64,000 nucleotides of DNA from a virus, in the IMG/VR virus record IMGVR_UViG_3300030104_001945, positions 1 to 64,000 of that record. One strand, given 5' to 3'. The notes below the pieces were generated by a model. That model searched no databases. It was not told the DNA's origin and was given only the letters and a program-made list of their open reading frames with translations. Positions 17,247 to 26,486 of this stretch are shown here, piece by piece; within the stretch, counting starts at the first letter, position 1; each line of letters starts with the position of its first letter. The position numbers and the translations under genes were made by a program.

Positions 17247-17695
17247 TGCCATACGTAGGACGAGATTTAAATATAGGTGATAGAAAAATATTGACGCCAA
17301 CAGGCTCAACACCAGCGACAACATATACTTTACAAAACAATTCACAAGATTATCATCCATCAGCAGCTCAAAATTTAATAGTTTCTGTAGGAGGAATTAT
17401 ACAAGCACCTATAACAGCTTATACAATTTCAGGAGCTACGATAGATTTTTTAGGAGTATCAGTCGCAGCAGCGAATATTGACTTTATTGTTGCAATGGGT
17501 GAAGATGTTGATGTGGGAACTCCATCAGATGGAACTGTATCTGCAGCAAAATTGTCCTCGACTTTTTATGTAGAAAACCCTATAACTTATAGTAATATAT
17601 CTATTACAGCAAGTTCTAATGGAATGGCAGCAGGACCTATTACTGTAACAGGTACTTTAACAATTCCTTCGGGATCAACCTTTACGGTAGTATAA
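17246..17695 (+). CDS. short fibre or fibre-adaptor protein
   Basis: 149 residues. Starts MPYVGRDLNIGDRKIL; the TYTLQNNSQDYHPSAAQNLIVSVGGIIQAP segment resembles the N-terminal attachment domain of the fibre at 14819. It lacks a large C-terminal domain, so it may be an attachment adaptor or a truncated fibre. Confidence 0.65.
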   Translation: MPYVGRDLNIGDRKILTPTGSTPATTYTLQNNSQDYHPSAAQNLIVSVGGIIQAPITAYTISGATIDFLGVSVAAANIDFIVAMGEDVDVGTPSDGTVSAAKLSSTFYVENPITYSNISITASSNGMAAGPITVTGTLTIPSGSTFTVV

Positions 17696-17696
17696 C

Positions 17697-18398
17697 ATGA
17701 GTGAAATATTAGCTAATAAATTATCACCTTCAACAGGAACTGCAGTTCAGATAGGAGATTCAGGGGATACAATCACTGTACCTACAGGCGCAGGATTAAC
17801 TGTAACAGACGAGGTAAAAACTAATAAAATTTCTCCATCATCTGGCACTGCATTTACTCTAGGTGATTCAGGTGACACATTTACAATTCCAGCAGGAGCA
17901 ACAATTACAAACAGTGGCACTGCTACTGGATTTGGTGGAGATAATACTCCTAACTTTGGAGCTAAAGCTACCTCAAACCAAACGGGTGTATCAAGTGGAG
18001 CTTGGACTAAAGTTCAATTTGATACAGAATATTTTGATGTAGGTGGTGGTTATGATGCAACTAACGATAAGTTTGTTGTACCTGCAGGAGAAGGTGGTAA
18101 ATATTATTTTACTGCTTCTGCAAAAATTAATCCTGCAACATCTGGTGGACTTATTGGTTCTGGCATGAGATTAACAGTAGGTGGATCTGCTTCTGCTGGT
18201 TTAGAGGAAATTCATTTTATGAATGCTAATCCAAGTAACTCAGAAGGAAAAAATGTAAATGGAATTTTAAATTTATCTGCCGCTGATGAGGTAGAAGTTT
18301 ATGCTTATTATCAAGATAGTGGTGGATCGGCTGGAACAATAACAGGAGTAACATCTGAAGTAGATACATTCTTTTTTGGATATAAATTGGTGGAATAA
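17697..18398 (+). CDS. tail fibre with C1q-like head, cassette type beta copy 1
   Basis: 233 residues. N-terminal repeats TGTAVQIGDSGDTITVPTGAG and SGTAFTLGDSGDTFTIPAGAT, then a C-terminal jelly-roll-like domain (PNFGAKATSNQTG, FDTEYFDVGGGYDATNDKFVVPAGEGGKYYF, FFFGYKLVE) resembling C1q/TNF-type trimeric heads. The N-terminal half is clearly duplicated in the gene at 18785. Probably a receptor-binding fibre. Confidence 0.75.
   Translation: MSEILANKLSPSTGTAVQIGDSGDTITVPTGAGLTVTDEVKTNKISPSSGTAFTLGDSGDTFTIPAGATITNSGTATGFGGDNTPNFGAKATSNQTGVSSGAWTKVQFDTEYFDVGGGYDATNDKFVVPAGEGGKYYFTASAKINPATSGGLIGSGMRLTVGGSASAGLEEIHFMNANPSNSEGKNVNGILNLSAADEVEVYAYYQDSGGSAGTITGVTSEVDTFFFGYKLVE
17740..17945 (+). repeat. 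duplicated fibre segment, copy A (copy B about 18828-19025)
   Basis: The DNA encoding the two SGDT repeats and the SGTATGFG junction is repeated in the gene at 18785 at clearly recognisable nucleotide similarity, while the C-terminal heads differ. This points to gene duplication with later exchange or divergence of the head domain. Confidence 0.75.
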
Positions 18399-18428
18399 TG
18401 ATAATAATAATTTTAAAAGGAGGTCTAT

Positions 18429-18767
18429 ATGGCAAGTCTATCAACTAAGATAAAGCTTTACTGTGAAGCAAACAGCAAAACGGCTGATTTCAATCCCAGT
18501 ACAGGTAATGTAGCTTTACAAGATGACTCTGACGGTAATGGACCGTACATAAAAAGCTGGAACGTTGACGGATTGGCACAGCCATCTAACTCCGACCTAG
18601 CAGCACATGATACGGCTGGAAACACAGAAGAGACAAACAATACTGTAAGAGCTACAAGGAGAGAGGCTTATGGCGATATTGGCGATCAGCTTGATGAGAT
18701 ATTTAAGGATATGGATGCGTGGAAAACACGTATTCAAGGGATCAAAGATGCTAACCCTAAATCGTAA
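18429..18767 (+). CDS. XkdW-like small fibre-associated protein, copy 1
   Basis: 112 residues with a strong AAAGGAGG ahead of the start. The pattern KIKLYCEANSKTADFNPSTGNVALQDDSDGNGPYIKSWN, then QPSNSDLAAH and a helical C-terminus, matches its paralogue at 19459 (KIELYLGRKPDFIDEVQVVDDGKGN ... AVWN ... PTDEQL). Proteins of this type sit next to phage fibre genes; an assembly chaperone role is inferred. Confidence 0.68.
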   Translation: MASLSTKIKLYCEANSKTADFNPSTGNVALQDDSDGNGPYIKSWNVDGLAQPSNSDLAAHDTAGNTEETNNTVRATRREAYGDIGDQLDEIFKDMDAWKTRIQGIKDANPKS

Positions 18768-18784
18768 AGGATAAATAAAAAACT

Positions 18785-19462
18785 ATGAGTAAAATATTTG
18801 TAGATCAAGTAGATCCAAAGACAGCTACTTCGCTAACACTTGGTACATCTGGTGATACAGTAACAGTTCCTACAGGGGTAGGACTAACTGTAACTGATGA
18901 AGTAAAAACAAACAAGATTTCACCTGCTACAGGAACTGCTTTTACATTAGGTGATTCAGGGGATACGTTTACAATTCCAGCGGGAGCGACCATAGCAAAT
19001 AGTGGAACTGCTACTGGATTTGGTGAATCTAATACTCCTTATTTTAAAGCATATACTTCAGGGAGCACACAACAAGGTAGTAGTGGAGCTTATACAGACC
19101 CAGTACTCTTTGCAACTGAAATGTTTGATTCGGATAGTGCATTTGCAAGCAGTATTTTTACTGTACCTGCAGGTAAAGGTGGAAAATATTTCTTTCATGC
19201 ACAAATAGAATTTTATCAAAATATGTATGACTGTTATCTTTTATTAGTTAAAAATTCCACTAATGTTTCAGTAGCAAGAAACAAAAGACAAACTGATAGT
19301 TCATTATGGAATTTAAGAACTGTAACAGTATCTACAATTTTAGATATGGCAGCTGGAGATACAATGAAAGCTAAAGTCTATGCAGAAACAAGTGATTCAG
19401 ATTATAATATATTTGCAAGTGAAACATCAAATTACTTTGAAGGATTTAGAATAGCAACATGA
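18785..19462 (+). CDS. tail fibre with C1q-like head, cassette type beta copy 2
   Basis: 225 residues. The N-terminal 75 or so residues closely follow those of the 17697 fibre (GLTVTDEVKTNKISP, TAFTLGDSGDTFTIPAGAT, SGTATGFG). The C-terminal jelly-roll-like head (FATEMFDSDSAFASSIFTVPAGKGGKYFFHAQ ... YFEGFRIAT) is divergent. Suggests an alternative receptor-binding fibre. Confidence 0.75.
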   Translation: MSKIFVDQVDPKTATSLTLGTSGDTVTVPTGVGLTVTDEVKTNKISPATGTAFTLGDSGDTFTIPAGATIANSGTATGFGESNTPYFKAYTSGSTQQGSSGAYTDPVLFATEMFDSDSAFASSIFTVPAGKGGKYFFHAQIEFYQNMYDCYLLLVKNSTNVSVARNKRQTDSSLWNLRTVTVSTILDMAAGDTMKAKVYAETSDSDYNIFASETSNYFEGFRIAT

Positions 19463-19791
19463 TGAATTTATTAAATAAAAAAATAGAATTATATCTTGGA
19501 AGAAAACCAGATTTTATTGATGAAGTGCAAGTAGTTGATGATGGTAAAGGTAATCTTTCTATTGCTGTTTGGAATGCAACAGATAAAACAATACCTACTG
19601 ATGAACAATTAAATGCTTTTACTGATGAAGCAACGAAACAATATAATAATAGTAAAGCAGATGAAAAAAGAAAGATAGAATATTTATCTTGGCAACAACA
19701 ATTTGAAATGATTTATAAGGATCAAAAAAATGGAACAACAACTTACAAAGACCACTGCGATAAAGTTCGTAGTGATAACCCAAAGGAGTAA
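19459..19791 (+). CDS. XkdW-like small fibre-associated protein, copy 2
   Basis: 110 residues; the ATG overlaps the end of the preceding fibre (ATGATG). Shares K-I-x-L-Y ... D-D-G-x-G-N ... W-N ... P-T/S-x-x-x-L with the copy at 18429. It is paired with the second type-beta fibre, which supports a dedicated fibre-chaperone relationship. Confidence 0.68.
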   Translation: MMNLLNKKIELYLGRKPDFIDEVQVVDDGKGNLSIAVWNATDKTIPTDEQLNAFTDEATKQYNNSKADEKRKIEYLSWQQQFEMIYKDQKNGTTTYKDHCDKVRSDNPKE

Positions 19792-19797
19792 ACGGTA

Positions 19798-20454
19798 ATG
19801 GCAAGTACAATACAAGTAGATAAAATTACAGACCTTGGCGGCAACACCATAATATCAAGCAATGGCTCAGGTACGTTCACGAGTAATTTACCAGCGTCTG
19901 CACCAAATGTATCTACTGCTACTGGTACACTACCTATAGCTAACGGTGGCACAGGTGCAGCTACTCTTGCTGCTGCAGGGTTGGCTAATACTCCAGTTTT
20001 TGCAGCTTACTTATCTAATGATTCAGACCAATCTATTTCTGATTCTACTACAACTAAAATAGAATTTGATGCAGAAAGAATTGATACTGCTGGTGCTTTT
20101 GATACATCAAATTATAAATTTACTGTTCCCGCAGGGCAAGGTGGAAAATATTATATTGTTGTAAAAGCTAAATGTGGTTCTTCTCAACAAAATGATATTG
20201 TAGGAGTTTTTGTTCATATTTACAAAAACGGAAGTACATATCATAGTGTCGGATATACAGGAGCTGGTTTTATTTCTGGAACTAAATATCCTATATTAGG
20301 AATGGGTATACTTTGTTCTTCAGTTTTAGAATTAGCAGCAGGAGATTATGTAGAAGGTTATGGATATATTAAAACCAATGGTGCTGGTACGCCTAAATTT
20401 CAAGAAGGCAATGACCAAGCAACATATATGGAAGGGTTTAAATTAATAGGATAA
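19798..20454 (+). CDS. tail fibre with C1q-like head
   Basis: 218 residues. N-terminal MASTIQVDKITDLGGNTIISSNGSGTFTS and the TGTLPIANGGTGAATLAAAGL linker are typical of short phage fibres. The head has the same outline as the type-beta fibres: PVFAAYLSND, IEFDAERIDTAGAFDTSNYKFTVPAGQGGKYYI, YMEGFKLIG. No separate chaperone follows directly. Confidence 0.74.
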   Translation: MASTIQVDKITDLGGNTIISSNGSGTFTSNLPASAPNVSTATGTLPIANGGTGAATLAAAGLANTPVFAAYLSNDSDQSISDSTTTKIEFDAERIDTAGAFDTSNYKFTVPAGQGGKYYIVVKAKCGSSQQNDIVGVFVHIYKNGSTYHSVGYTGAGFISGTKYPILGMGILCSSVLELAAGDYVEGYGYIKTNGAGTPKFQEGNDQATYMEGFKLIG

Positions 20455-20458
20455 TAAT

Positions 20459-21223
20459 ATGACACTAACAACAATTAATCTTGCAGCTTTAGGCGATACA
20501 ATAAATTTAGGAACTGAAGTTACTGGCACACTACCTACAGGTAATGGTGGCACTGGCTCAACAGCAACAACGTTTGTTAATGCAGCTACTAATGTGACGG
20601 GTACGCTCCCTGTTCCTAATGGTGGTACAAATTTAACATCAGGAACTACAGACCAGTTTTTAAAATTTACTGGCACAACTACTTTAGCTAGTTCAGTCGA
20701 TAATTCTGGATTAACTTTTTTACAAACTGCTTCTGGTTCTAGTACAGCAAGTGTTGCTTTTACTGGATGGATTTCTGCTACTTATAGATATTACAAAGTT
20801 TATTATGAAGCTACTCCAACTGAGAATACTGATTGTATTTTTACTTTTTATAAATCAAGTGGAGCAATAACAGGAGCTAATTTTGATAATGCTCATGCTG
20901 GTTTAAATGACGCTGGAAATTCAGAAACCTCTTATAGTCGAAATGGAACATCAGTTCAAGTAGGTCATGGATTATACAAGAATACTGAAATTGATGATCC
21001 CTCTATTGTTGGGTGTATAGAATTTATAAATCCAGCAGACACTTCTAACACAACTTTAATGCTTAATCACTTTGCTACAAGAAATTCTTCTGGAGATTTT
21101 AGAAGTTATGCAGGTGGTATTTTATATGAAGATCAAAATGCTTTAACAGGTTTTGCTTTGTCGTTTGCTAGTGGAAATGTTCATAGTGCCAAACTAACAG
21201 CTTATGGAATGAAAGATAGTTAA
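20459..21223 (+). CDS. tail fibre protein, cassette type alpha copy 2
   Basis: 254 residues. Contains two GTLP-x-x-NGGT repeats and SGTTDQFLKFTGTTTLAS, shared with the 16222 fibre. The C-terminal beta domain (FTGWISATYRYYKVYYEATP ... AKLTAYGMKDS) has the same outline but diverges. It is followed one base later by an APC-like chaperone paralogue, so this fibre-chaperone pair repeats the 16222/16914 pair. Confidence 0.75.
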   Translation: MTLTTINLAALGDTINLGTEVTGTLPTGNGGTGSTATTFVNAATNVTGTLPVPNGGTNLTSGTTDQFLKFTGTTTLASSVDNSGLTFLQTASGSSTASVAFTGWISATYRYYKVYYEATPTENTDCIFTFYKSSGAITGANFDNAHAGLNDAGNSETSYSRNGTSVQVGHGLYKNTEIDDPSIVGCIEFINPADTSNTTLMLNHFATRNSSGDFRSYAGGILYEDQNALTGFALSFASGNVHSAKLTAYGMKDS

Positions 21224-21224
21224 A

Positions 21225-21539
21225 ATGAAAATAACAGAAAATAATGTAATTAGAGATATGACTTCTGAAGAAGAAGCACATCATACAAAAATACAAAGTG
21301 ATTATGTTGCTAATGCAAGTAATAGAAAATTAGCTGAAATAAGAAAAATTAGAAATAAAAAACTTTCTGAAACAGATTATCTTGGATTATCAGATAATTC
21401 AATGTCTAGTGATTGGGTTGCAAAAAGAAAATCTTGGAGAGATATACCACAAGATTATACAACAGAAAGTCAATACGATACACTACTTGAAAAAAATGAT
21501 GATGGTAGTTTAAAACATTCAATTTGGAATAAACCCTAA
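21225..21539 (+). CDS. tail fibre assembly chaperone, APC-like, copy 2
   Basis: 104 residues. EIRKIRNKKLSETDYLGLSD and KRKSWRDIPQDYTTESQYDTL match the 16914 protein, and KHSIWNKP repeats its C-terminus. Likely dedicated to the upstream fibre. Its TAA overlaps the next ATG. Confidence 0.8.
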   Translation: MKITENNVIRDMTSEEEAHHTKIQSDYVANASNRKLAEIRKIRNKKLSETDYLGLSDNSMSSDWVAKRKSWRDIPQDYTTESQYDTLLEKNDDGSLKHSIWNKP

Positions 21540-22273
21540 TGTTTTTTGGAGCAACTCCTTTTTCTGAAGTTGCATTCAGTGAAGATCCATTTCATAATGC
21601 AATTGTAGCTGTTTCAGGGCAGCAAGCAACTATTACTCTTGGAAATGTTACAGTAGGCGCTGGAACAGTAGTTATACCTAGTGCTCAATTATTAAATGCT
21701 ACTCTTAATAATGTAGCAGGAGTTACTGGCACTGCTTTATTTACTGCACCAGACCAACAGTTAAATATAGGACAAGGAGATGTTCTTCCTATTATTGATG
21801 GCCCGGCTGCAGCACAAGGACAGCAATTAAATATAGCAGCATCTACTACTTTTTCTGTTAATACAGGACAAACCATATTATCTTCAGGGCAACAACTTTC
21901 AACTGCTGCTGGAAATGTTTTAGTTAATATTCCAAGTAGTGTTTTACTTAATGGACAGCAATTAGGAACGAGTGTTGGAAATGTAACAATAGCGGGTGGA
22001 GTAGTTTTAACTGCTATTGGAACACAAGCAACTATAAGTGTAGGAGATGTTACTCAAGCTACTAATCAATTCATTACAGCGGGAAATCAAAATTTAAGTG
22101 CATTAACAGGAAATGTTACTATTAAACGTGATCAAATACTGTCAATTTCTGGAATTTCTGCTAATATAAGAGTTAGTTCAGCAATTTTCTGGGATCCAGT
22201 TATACCGGGTGTGAATAACTTATGGACGAATGTAAATGCGACAACTACTAATACTTGGACTAAAATAAATTAA
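21539..22273 (+). CDS. repeat-containing virion protein
   Basis: 244 residues. Begins MFFGATPFSEVAFSEDPF and then carries about six degenerate repeats with a GQQL or GTQA strand followed by a short GNV/GDV strand, roughly every 25 residues, consistent with an elongated beta structure. Ends with a Trp-containing FWDPVIPGVNNLWTNV segment. Probably a tail-tip or fibre-connecting component; function inferred. Confidence 0.7.
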   Translation: MFFGATPFSEVAFSEDPFHNAIVAVSGQQATITLGNVTVGAGTVVIPSAQLLNATLNNVAGVTGTALFTAPDQQLNIGQGDVLPIIDGPAAAQGQQLNIAASTTFSVNTGQTILSSGQQLSTAAGNVLVNIPSSVLLNGQQLGTSVGNVTIAGGVVLTAIGTQATISVGDVTQATNQFITAGNQNLSALTGNVTIKRDQILSISGISANIRVSSAIFWDPVIPGVNNLWTNVNATTTNTWTKIN

Positions 22274-22285
22274 GGATAAATAACA

Positions 22286-23071
22286 ATGGCATCAACATAT
22301 ACCGCAAGATTAAAAATGGAAGTTATGGAAGCCGGTGCCAATTCTGGTACTTGGGGAAATAACACAAACGACAATTTAAAAGTAATAGACGCATCAATAG
22401 GAGGATATTTAAGTAAATCAGTATCTGGTAGTGCTAATGTTACTTTAACTACAGCTAATAGAGACCCTGATGTAGAAACAACAAATGAAGCTGGAAATGC
22501 AATCATTGATTTTAATGGAACACTATCTGGAAATATTTATGTTTTTTTACCAGCTATTGAAAGAGAATATATACTTTACAATAATACCTCAGGATCTTAC
22601 ACATTACAAGTAGCGCCTACCGGGCATGCTGCAAATAATATAACTTTAACTCAAGGATCACATACTATTGCTTACATTCAAAATGGAGATAAAGTAAAAG
22701 ATTTATTTGCTTCTTCTTTAGGAAATCTTTCAGTTTTAGGAAATGCATCAGTTGCAGGAATTTCAACTTTAACTGGAAATGTTGCAATGTCAGCTAACGC
22801 AACTGTAGGAGCTAAACTTACAGTAACAGGAGATATAATTGCTTCAGCTAATGCTAATGTTACTACTAATGTTAATGTCACTGGAAATATTTCAGCGCAT
22901 ACCACAACTTCAAATGTTAATGTAACAGGTAAAACTTTAACTCTTGATGATGATCAAATAGGTTTTGCAAAAGTAAATAACACTGGTAAAAATGCATTTG
23001 GAACAAGAACATTAAGTTCTTCTGCTCCAAGTGGTGGAGCAAGTGGTGATATTTGGTATAAATATTCTTAA
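22286..23071 (+). CDS. fibre-type tail protein
   Basis: 261 residues. N-terminal MASTYTARLKMEVMEAGANSGTWGNNTNDNLKVID is a recurrent phage fibre attachment domain. A central shaft of repeats (GNLSVLGNASVAG, GNVAMSANATVGAKLTVTGDI) and a short C-terminus ending SGDIWYKYS follow. AAGGA upstream. Confidence 0.74.
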   Translation: MASTYTARLKMEVMEAGANSGTWGNNTNDNLKVIDASIGGYLSKSVSGSANVTLTTANRDPDVETTNEAGNAIIDFNGTLSGNIYVFLPAIEREYILYNNTSGSYTLQVAPTGHAANNITLTQGSHTIAYIQNGDKVKDLFASSLGNLSVLGNASVAGISTLTGNVAMSANATVGAKLTVTGDIIASANANVTTNVNVTGNISAHTTTSNVNVTGKTLTLDDDQIGFAKVNNTGKNAFGTRTLSSSAPSGGASGDIWYKYS

Positions 23072-23076
23072 ATTAT

Positions 23077-23949
23077 ATGGCAACATATGTTAATGATAGT
23101 GGAACTTGGAGAGAAATAAATAATTTATATGTACATGATGGAACATCATTTACTAATAAAACTATTGATAATGTCTATATAAATGATAGTGGGACTTGGA
23201 GAGAAGTCTTTACTCTTTTTACTACAACAGCTTATTCTACATCTACTGGAAGTATAGTAGTTCCTGCGGGAGCTAATGCTATTCACGTACAATACGCTGT
23301 AGGTGGCGGTGGAGGTGGATTTCAAGGAGCTGATTATGATAAAGCTGGTGGTGAATCCGCTGGATCTGGTGGAGCAGGTGGAGCATATATTTCTGATAAA
23401 GTATTTAGTATAACTGGTGGAGAAACACTAACTATTGCTGCGGGAGCTGCTGGTGCAGCCGATACAAGTGGTAATAGATATTCAGGTTCATCTAGTTCTG
23501 GAGCAACTACTTCTGTTGTAGGAGGAATTACAGGGAGTTTATTTACTTTAGGAGGAGGTGGCGGTGCTTCTGCTGCTGGAGGAGGAGTTCAAGGTCCACT
23601 TCGTAGTAATACTGCTGGAACTGGGGGAACTGCTACTATTTCTACTTCTTTATCTTCGGGAACTACTACTGATGGAATAAATATAACAAGTTTAAATGGA
23701 GGACCTACAGGAACATTTAATCAAGGCGGTGCTGGAGGTGATGGTACTACAAATGGAAATTGTAGTGGAGATAACTGTAGTATTGGAGGAAGTACAGGTG
23801 GTACTTCATATAATGGAAATATAGCTGGTGGCGGTGCTGGAACTGCTGGAACTCGTGGCTCTGGAGGAGGAGGTGGAGGTCATCCATACTCTCTTGGAGG
23901 TGCGGGTGGTGCTGGTGAAATTAATTATAGATTTATGAGAATTACCTAA
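23077..23949 (+). CDS. glycine-rich tail-tip/adhesin-like protein
   Basis: 290 residues. Two N-terminal NDSGTWREI repeats, an ITGGETLTIAAGAAG segment and a long glycine-rich domain with runs such as GGGGGG and GGAGGA, ending in HPYSLGGAGGAGEINYRF. Gly-rich domains of this type occur in phage adhesins where loops form the receptor site. Receptor binding is inferred. Confidence 0.7.
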   Translation: MATYVNDSGTWREINNLYVHDGTSFTNKTIDNVYINDSGTWREVFTLFTTTAYSTSTGSIVVPAGANAIHVQYAVGGGGGGFQGADYDKAGGESAGSGGAGGAYISDKVFSITGGETLTIAAGAAGAADTSGNRYSGSSSSGATTSVVGGITGSLFTLGGGGGASAAGGGVQGPLRSNTAGTGGTATISTSLSSGTTTDGINITSLNGGPTGTFNQGGAGGDGTTNGNCSGDNCSIGGSTGGTSYNGNIAGGGAGTAGTRGSGGGGGGHPYSLGGAGGAGEINYRFMRIT

Positions 23950-25799
23950 TGGCATATACTAATGTAAAATTTATTGGAGGAATTAATAAAGAAACGACAG
24001 AGTATGGCGCTGAAGGTCAATGGGTTGATGGTGATAAAATTCGTTTTAGATATGGACTTCCTCAAAAAATAGGGGGTTGGGTTAAAGCTTCTACTTTTGC
24101 TTTATTAGGAGTAGCGAGAGGTTTATTTAGTTGGTTTGATTTAAGTGGTACTCGTTATGCAGCAATAGGAACTAATAGAAAAGTTTATTTATTTGAAGGC
24201 GATAACTTTTATGATATTACACCAATAAGAACAACTAAAGCAAGTCAAACTAACTGTTTTACAAGTACTAATGGATCAGCGACAGTTAAATGTACAGTCG
24301 TTAATCATGGGTCAGTAGCTGGAGAAGTTGTTATAATTTCTGCAGTATCAAGTTTAGCTGCTACTACTTCTTTTACTGTAGCTAATTTTGAAAATCAATT
24401 TGAAATACAATCCGTTATAGATTCAGATAATTTTAATATTACTATGCCTGCAACAGAAACAGCCGCTGGAATAACTGCAAATGGAACTGCAACTTTTGCT
24501 TTTCAAATAGAAGTAGAGCCAGCAACTCAAACTTATGGATACGGTTGGGGAACTAATACTTGGGGAACTTCAACTTGGGGTACAGCTCGTTCTACCTCTA
24601 ACGTTATTCTTGATGCAGGGATATGGCATTTTGATAATGCCGGTGAAGATTTATTTGCATGGCAAAAAAATGGAGGATTATATAAATGGGATGTTACTAC
24701 AGGAGTAAGTACACCTTTAACGATAGTAACGAATGCTCCCACTAAATCTGTAACTGGATTAATTTCTACTCCTGATAGACACGCTATTTGTTTTGGAACT
24801 ACTTTAATTGGAACTACTGATCAAGATAAAATGTTTATTCGTTGGTCAAGTCAAGAAGATTTTACTAATTGGACTCCAGCGGTTGCTAATACTTCAGGCT
24901 CTCAACGATTAGGAGAGGGAAGTAGAATTATCGCAGCGCAATCTACACGTGGTGAGATATTAGTTTGGACTGATACTGCATTACATTCAATGCAATTTAT
25001 TGGTCCTCCTTATACTTTTGGATTTAGATTACTAGGAACAGATTGTGGACTCGTTGCTTTAAACGCAGCGGTAGTAGTTAATGATAAAGCTTATTGGATG
25101 GCCGATGGTAGATTTATGACTTACTCGGGAGCAATACAAGAAATACCTTGTAGTGTAAAACAGTATGTATTTAATGATATTAATAGAACACAATACTCAC
25201 AAGTATATGCAGGAGAAAATAATCAATTTAATGAAGTAGTTTGGTATTATTGTTCTGCTAGTAGTAGTGAGATAGATAGATATGTTATTTATAACTATGT
25301 AGAAAATGTGTGGTATATAGGTAATCTAAATAGAACTGCATGGATAGATAATTCAGTTTTTCAACAACCTATGGCGTTAAATTATGACTCTACATCTACT
25401 GCAGCAACGCAGACGATAGTTTATGGTGCAAGCCCTGGACGTTCCTATCTCTATGATCATGAATCAGGGACATCAGATGATGGTGCTATTTTAGAATCAA
25501 CTTTAACGAGTGGTGATGCTGATATTGCAGATGGAGATACTTTTACTTTTATTAGAGGGATAATTCCTGATTTTAAAAACTTAACAGGGACTGTAAAGAT
25601 GGTTGTTCAATCTCGTGATTTTCCTGCGGATTCTCAGACGACTACGAGTAACTTATCCGTTACTTCTTCTACTAGATTAGTGAATATGAGATCACGTGGA
25701 CGTCAAGTTTCGCTTAAAATATTTAACGATACTTCTACTAGTGATAACTGGAGATTTGGGACTTTACGACTAGATACAAAACAAGATGGTAAAAGATGA
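23949..25799 (+). CDS. tail hub/DNA stabilisation protein, P22 gp10-like
   Basis: 616 residues. Begins MAYTNVKFIGGINKETTEYG with GQWVDGDKIRFRYGLPQKIGGW and RYAAIGTNRKVYLFEGDNFYDITP, the repeating Trp/Gly blade pattern of gp10-type tail hubs. These proteins plug the neck below gp4 and carry the tail spikes. Its place after the fibre array, rather than before it, is unusual. The family assignment rests on pattern only. Confidence 0.72.
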   Translation: MAYTNVKFIGGINKETTEYGAEGQWVDGDKIRFRYGLPQKIGGWVKASTFALLGVARGLFSWFDLSGTRYAAIGTNRKVYLFEGDNFYDITPIRTTKASQTNCFTSTNGSATVKCTVVNHGSVAGEVVIISAVSSLAATTSFTVANFENQFEIQSVIDSDNFNITMPATETAAGITANGTATFAFQIEVEPATQTYGYGWGTNTWGTSTWGTARSTSNVILDAGIWHFDNAGEDLFAWQKNGGLYKWDVTTGVSTPLTIVTNAPTKSVTGLISTPDRHAICFGTTLIGTTDQDKMFIRWSSQEDFTNWTPAVANTSGSQRLGEGSRIIAAQSTRGEILVWTDTALHSMQFIGPPYTFGFRLLGTDCGLVALNAAVVVNDKAYWMADGRFMTYSGAIQEIPCSVKQYVFNDINRTQYSQVYAGENNQFNEVVWYYCSASSSEIDRYVIYNYVENVWYIGNLNRTAWIDNSVFQQPMALNYDSTSTAATQTIVYGASPGRSYLYDHESGTSDDGAILESTLTSGDADIADGDTFTFIRGIIPDFKNLTGTVKMVVQSRDFPADSQTTTSNLSVTSSTRLVNMRSRGRQVSLKIFNDTSTSDNWRFGTLRLDTKQDGKR

Positions 25800-26050
25800 G
25801 TTTTAAACCACCTCCTAGTTTACCTATCGCAATAGAAGGTCAAGATTTAGTAACTACTCTAAATGTTACTACTAGCACATTAGAAAGATATTTGACTGAA
25901 ATAACACAAGCTGCAGCTATTGGATATTCAACTTCTAATATCACTGAAACAAAAACATTAAATGGCTCTACAGCAAGTTTAGCTGACGTTATTAATGTAC
26001 TTGGAACCCTAATAGATGTATTAAAAACTAAAGGATTATTAGATGATTAA
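25796..26050 (+). CDS. small virion-region protein, unknown
   Basis: 84 residues; ATGA overlap with the preceding gene. Pro-rich start (FKPPPSLPI), Thr-rich middle and a helical C-terminus (LADVINVLGTLIDVLKTKGLL). Lies between the hub and a GNAT protein. Not recognised. Confidence 0.65.
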   Translation: MSFKPPPSLPIAIEGQDLVTTLNVTTSTLERYLTEITQAAAIGYSTSNITETKTLNGSTASLADVINVLGTLIDVLKTKGLLDD

Positions 26051-26486
26051 ATTAAGAATAGCTAAAGATACTGATACACATCAAATACGAGAACTTTTAA
26101 AAAAATGGTTAATTGAGACAAAACTTAACTTTGGGCAAACAAACAATAGCAAAGCCAGTGAAAATATATTAGAATACATACGTCAACACTTTGTGGTAGT
26201 AGCAGAGCAAGACGATAAGATTATTGGAAGTATAGCAATGGCAAATTGTGATACTTGGTATACCGATAAAGCTTTTTATAGAACGTTATGGTTTTTTGTA
26301 GATGAAACGAAAAGAAATCCTAATATCGCTAAAAGTTTATTGGATTTTGCAAGAGAGTATGCAAAAGGAAGAAATACACCAATGATTTTAGAGATTATGC
26401 AAGGAAAAGATATGGAGAGAAAACATCAATGGGTTACACGCCAAAATCTTAATTATCTAGGTGGAACTTATTCAGAGGGAATATAA
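26043..26486 (+). CDS. GNAT-family N-acetyltransferase
   Basis: 147 residues. MIKLRIAKDTDTHQIRELLKKWL is the typical GNAT N-terminal strand-helix, followed by FVVVAEQDDKIIGSIAM and a VDETKRNPNIAKSLLDFAREYAKGR segment that fits the acetyl-CoA-binding region. It should transfer an acetyl group to an amine; the target is unknown. GNAT proteins are, from memory, often found among internal virion genes of podoviruses. Confidence 0.82.
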   Translation: MIKLRIAKDTDTHQIRELLKKWLIETKLNFGQTNNSKASENILEYIRQHFVVVAEQDDKIIGSIAMANCDTWYTDKAFYRTLWFFVDETKRNPNIAKSLLDFAREYAKGRNTPMILEIMQGKDMERKHQWVTRQNLNYLGGTYSEGI

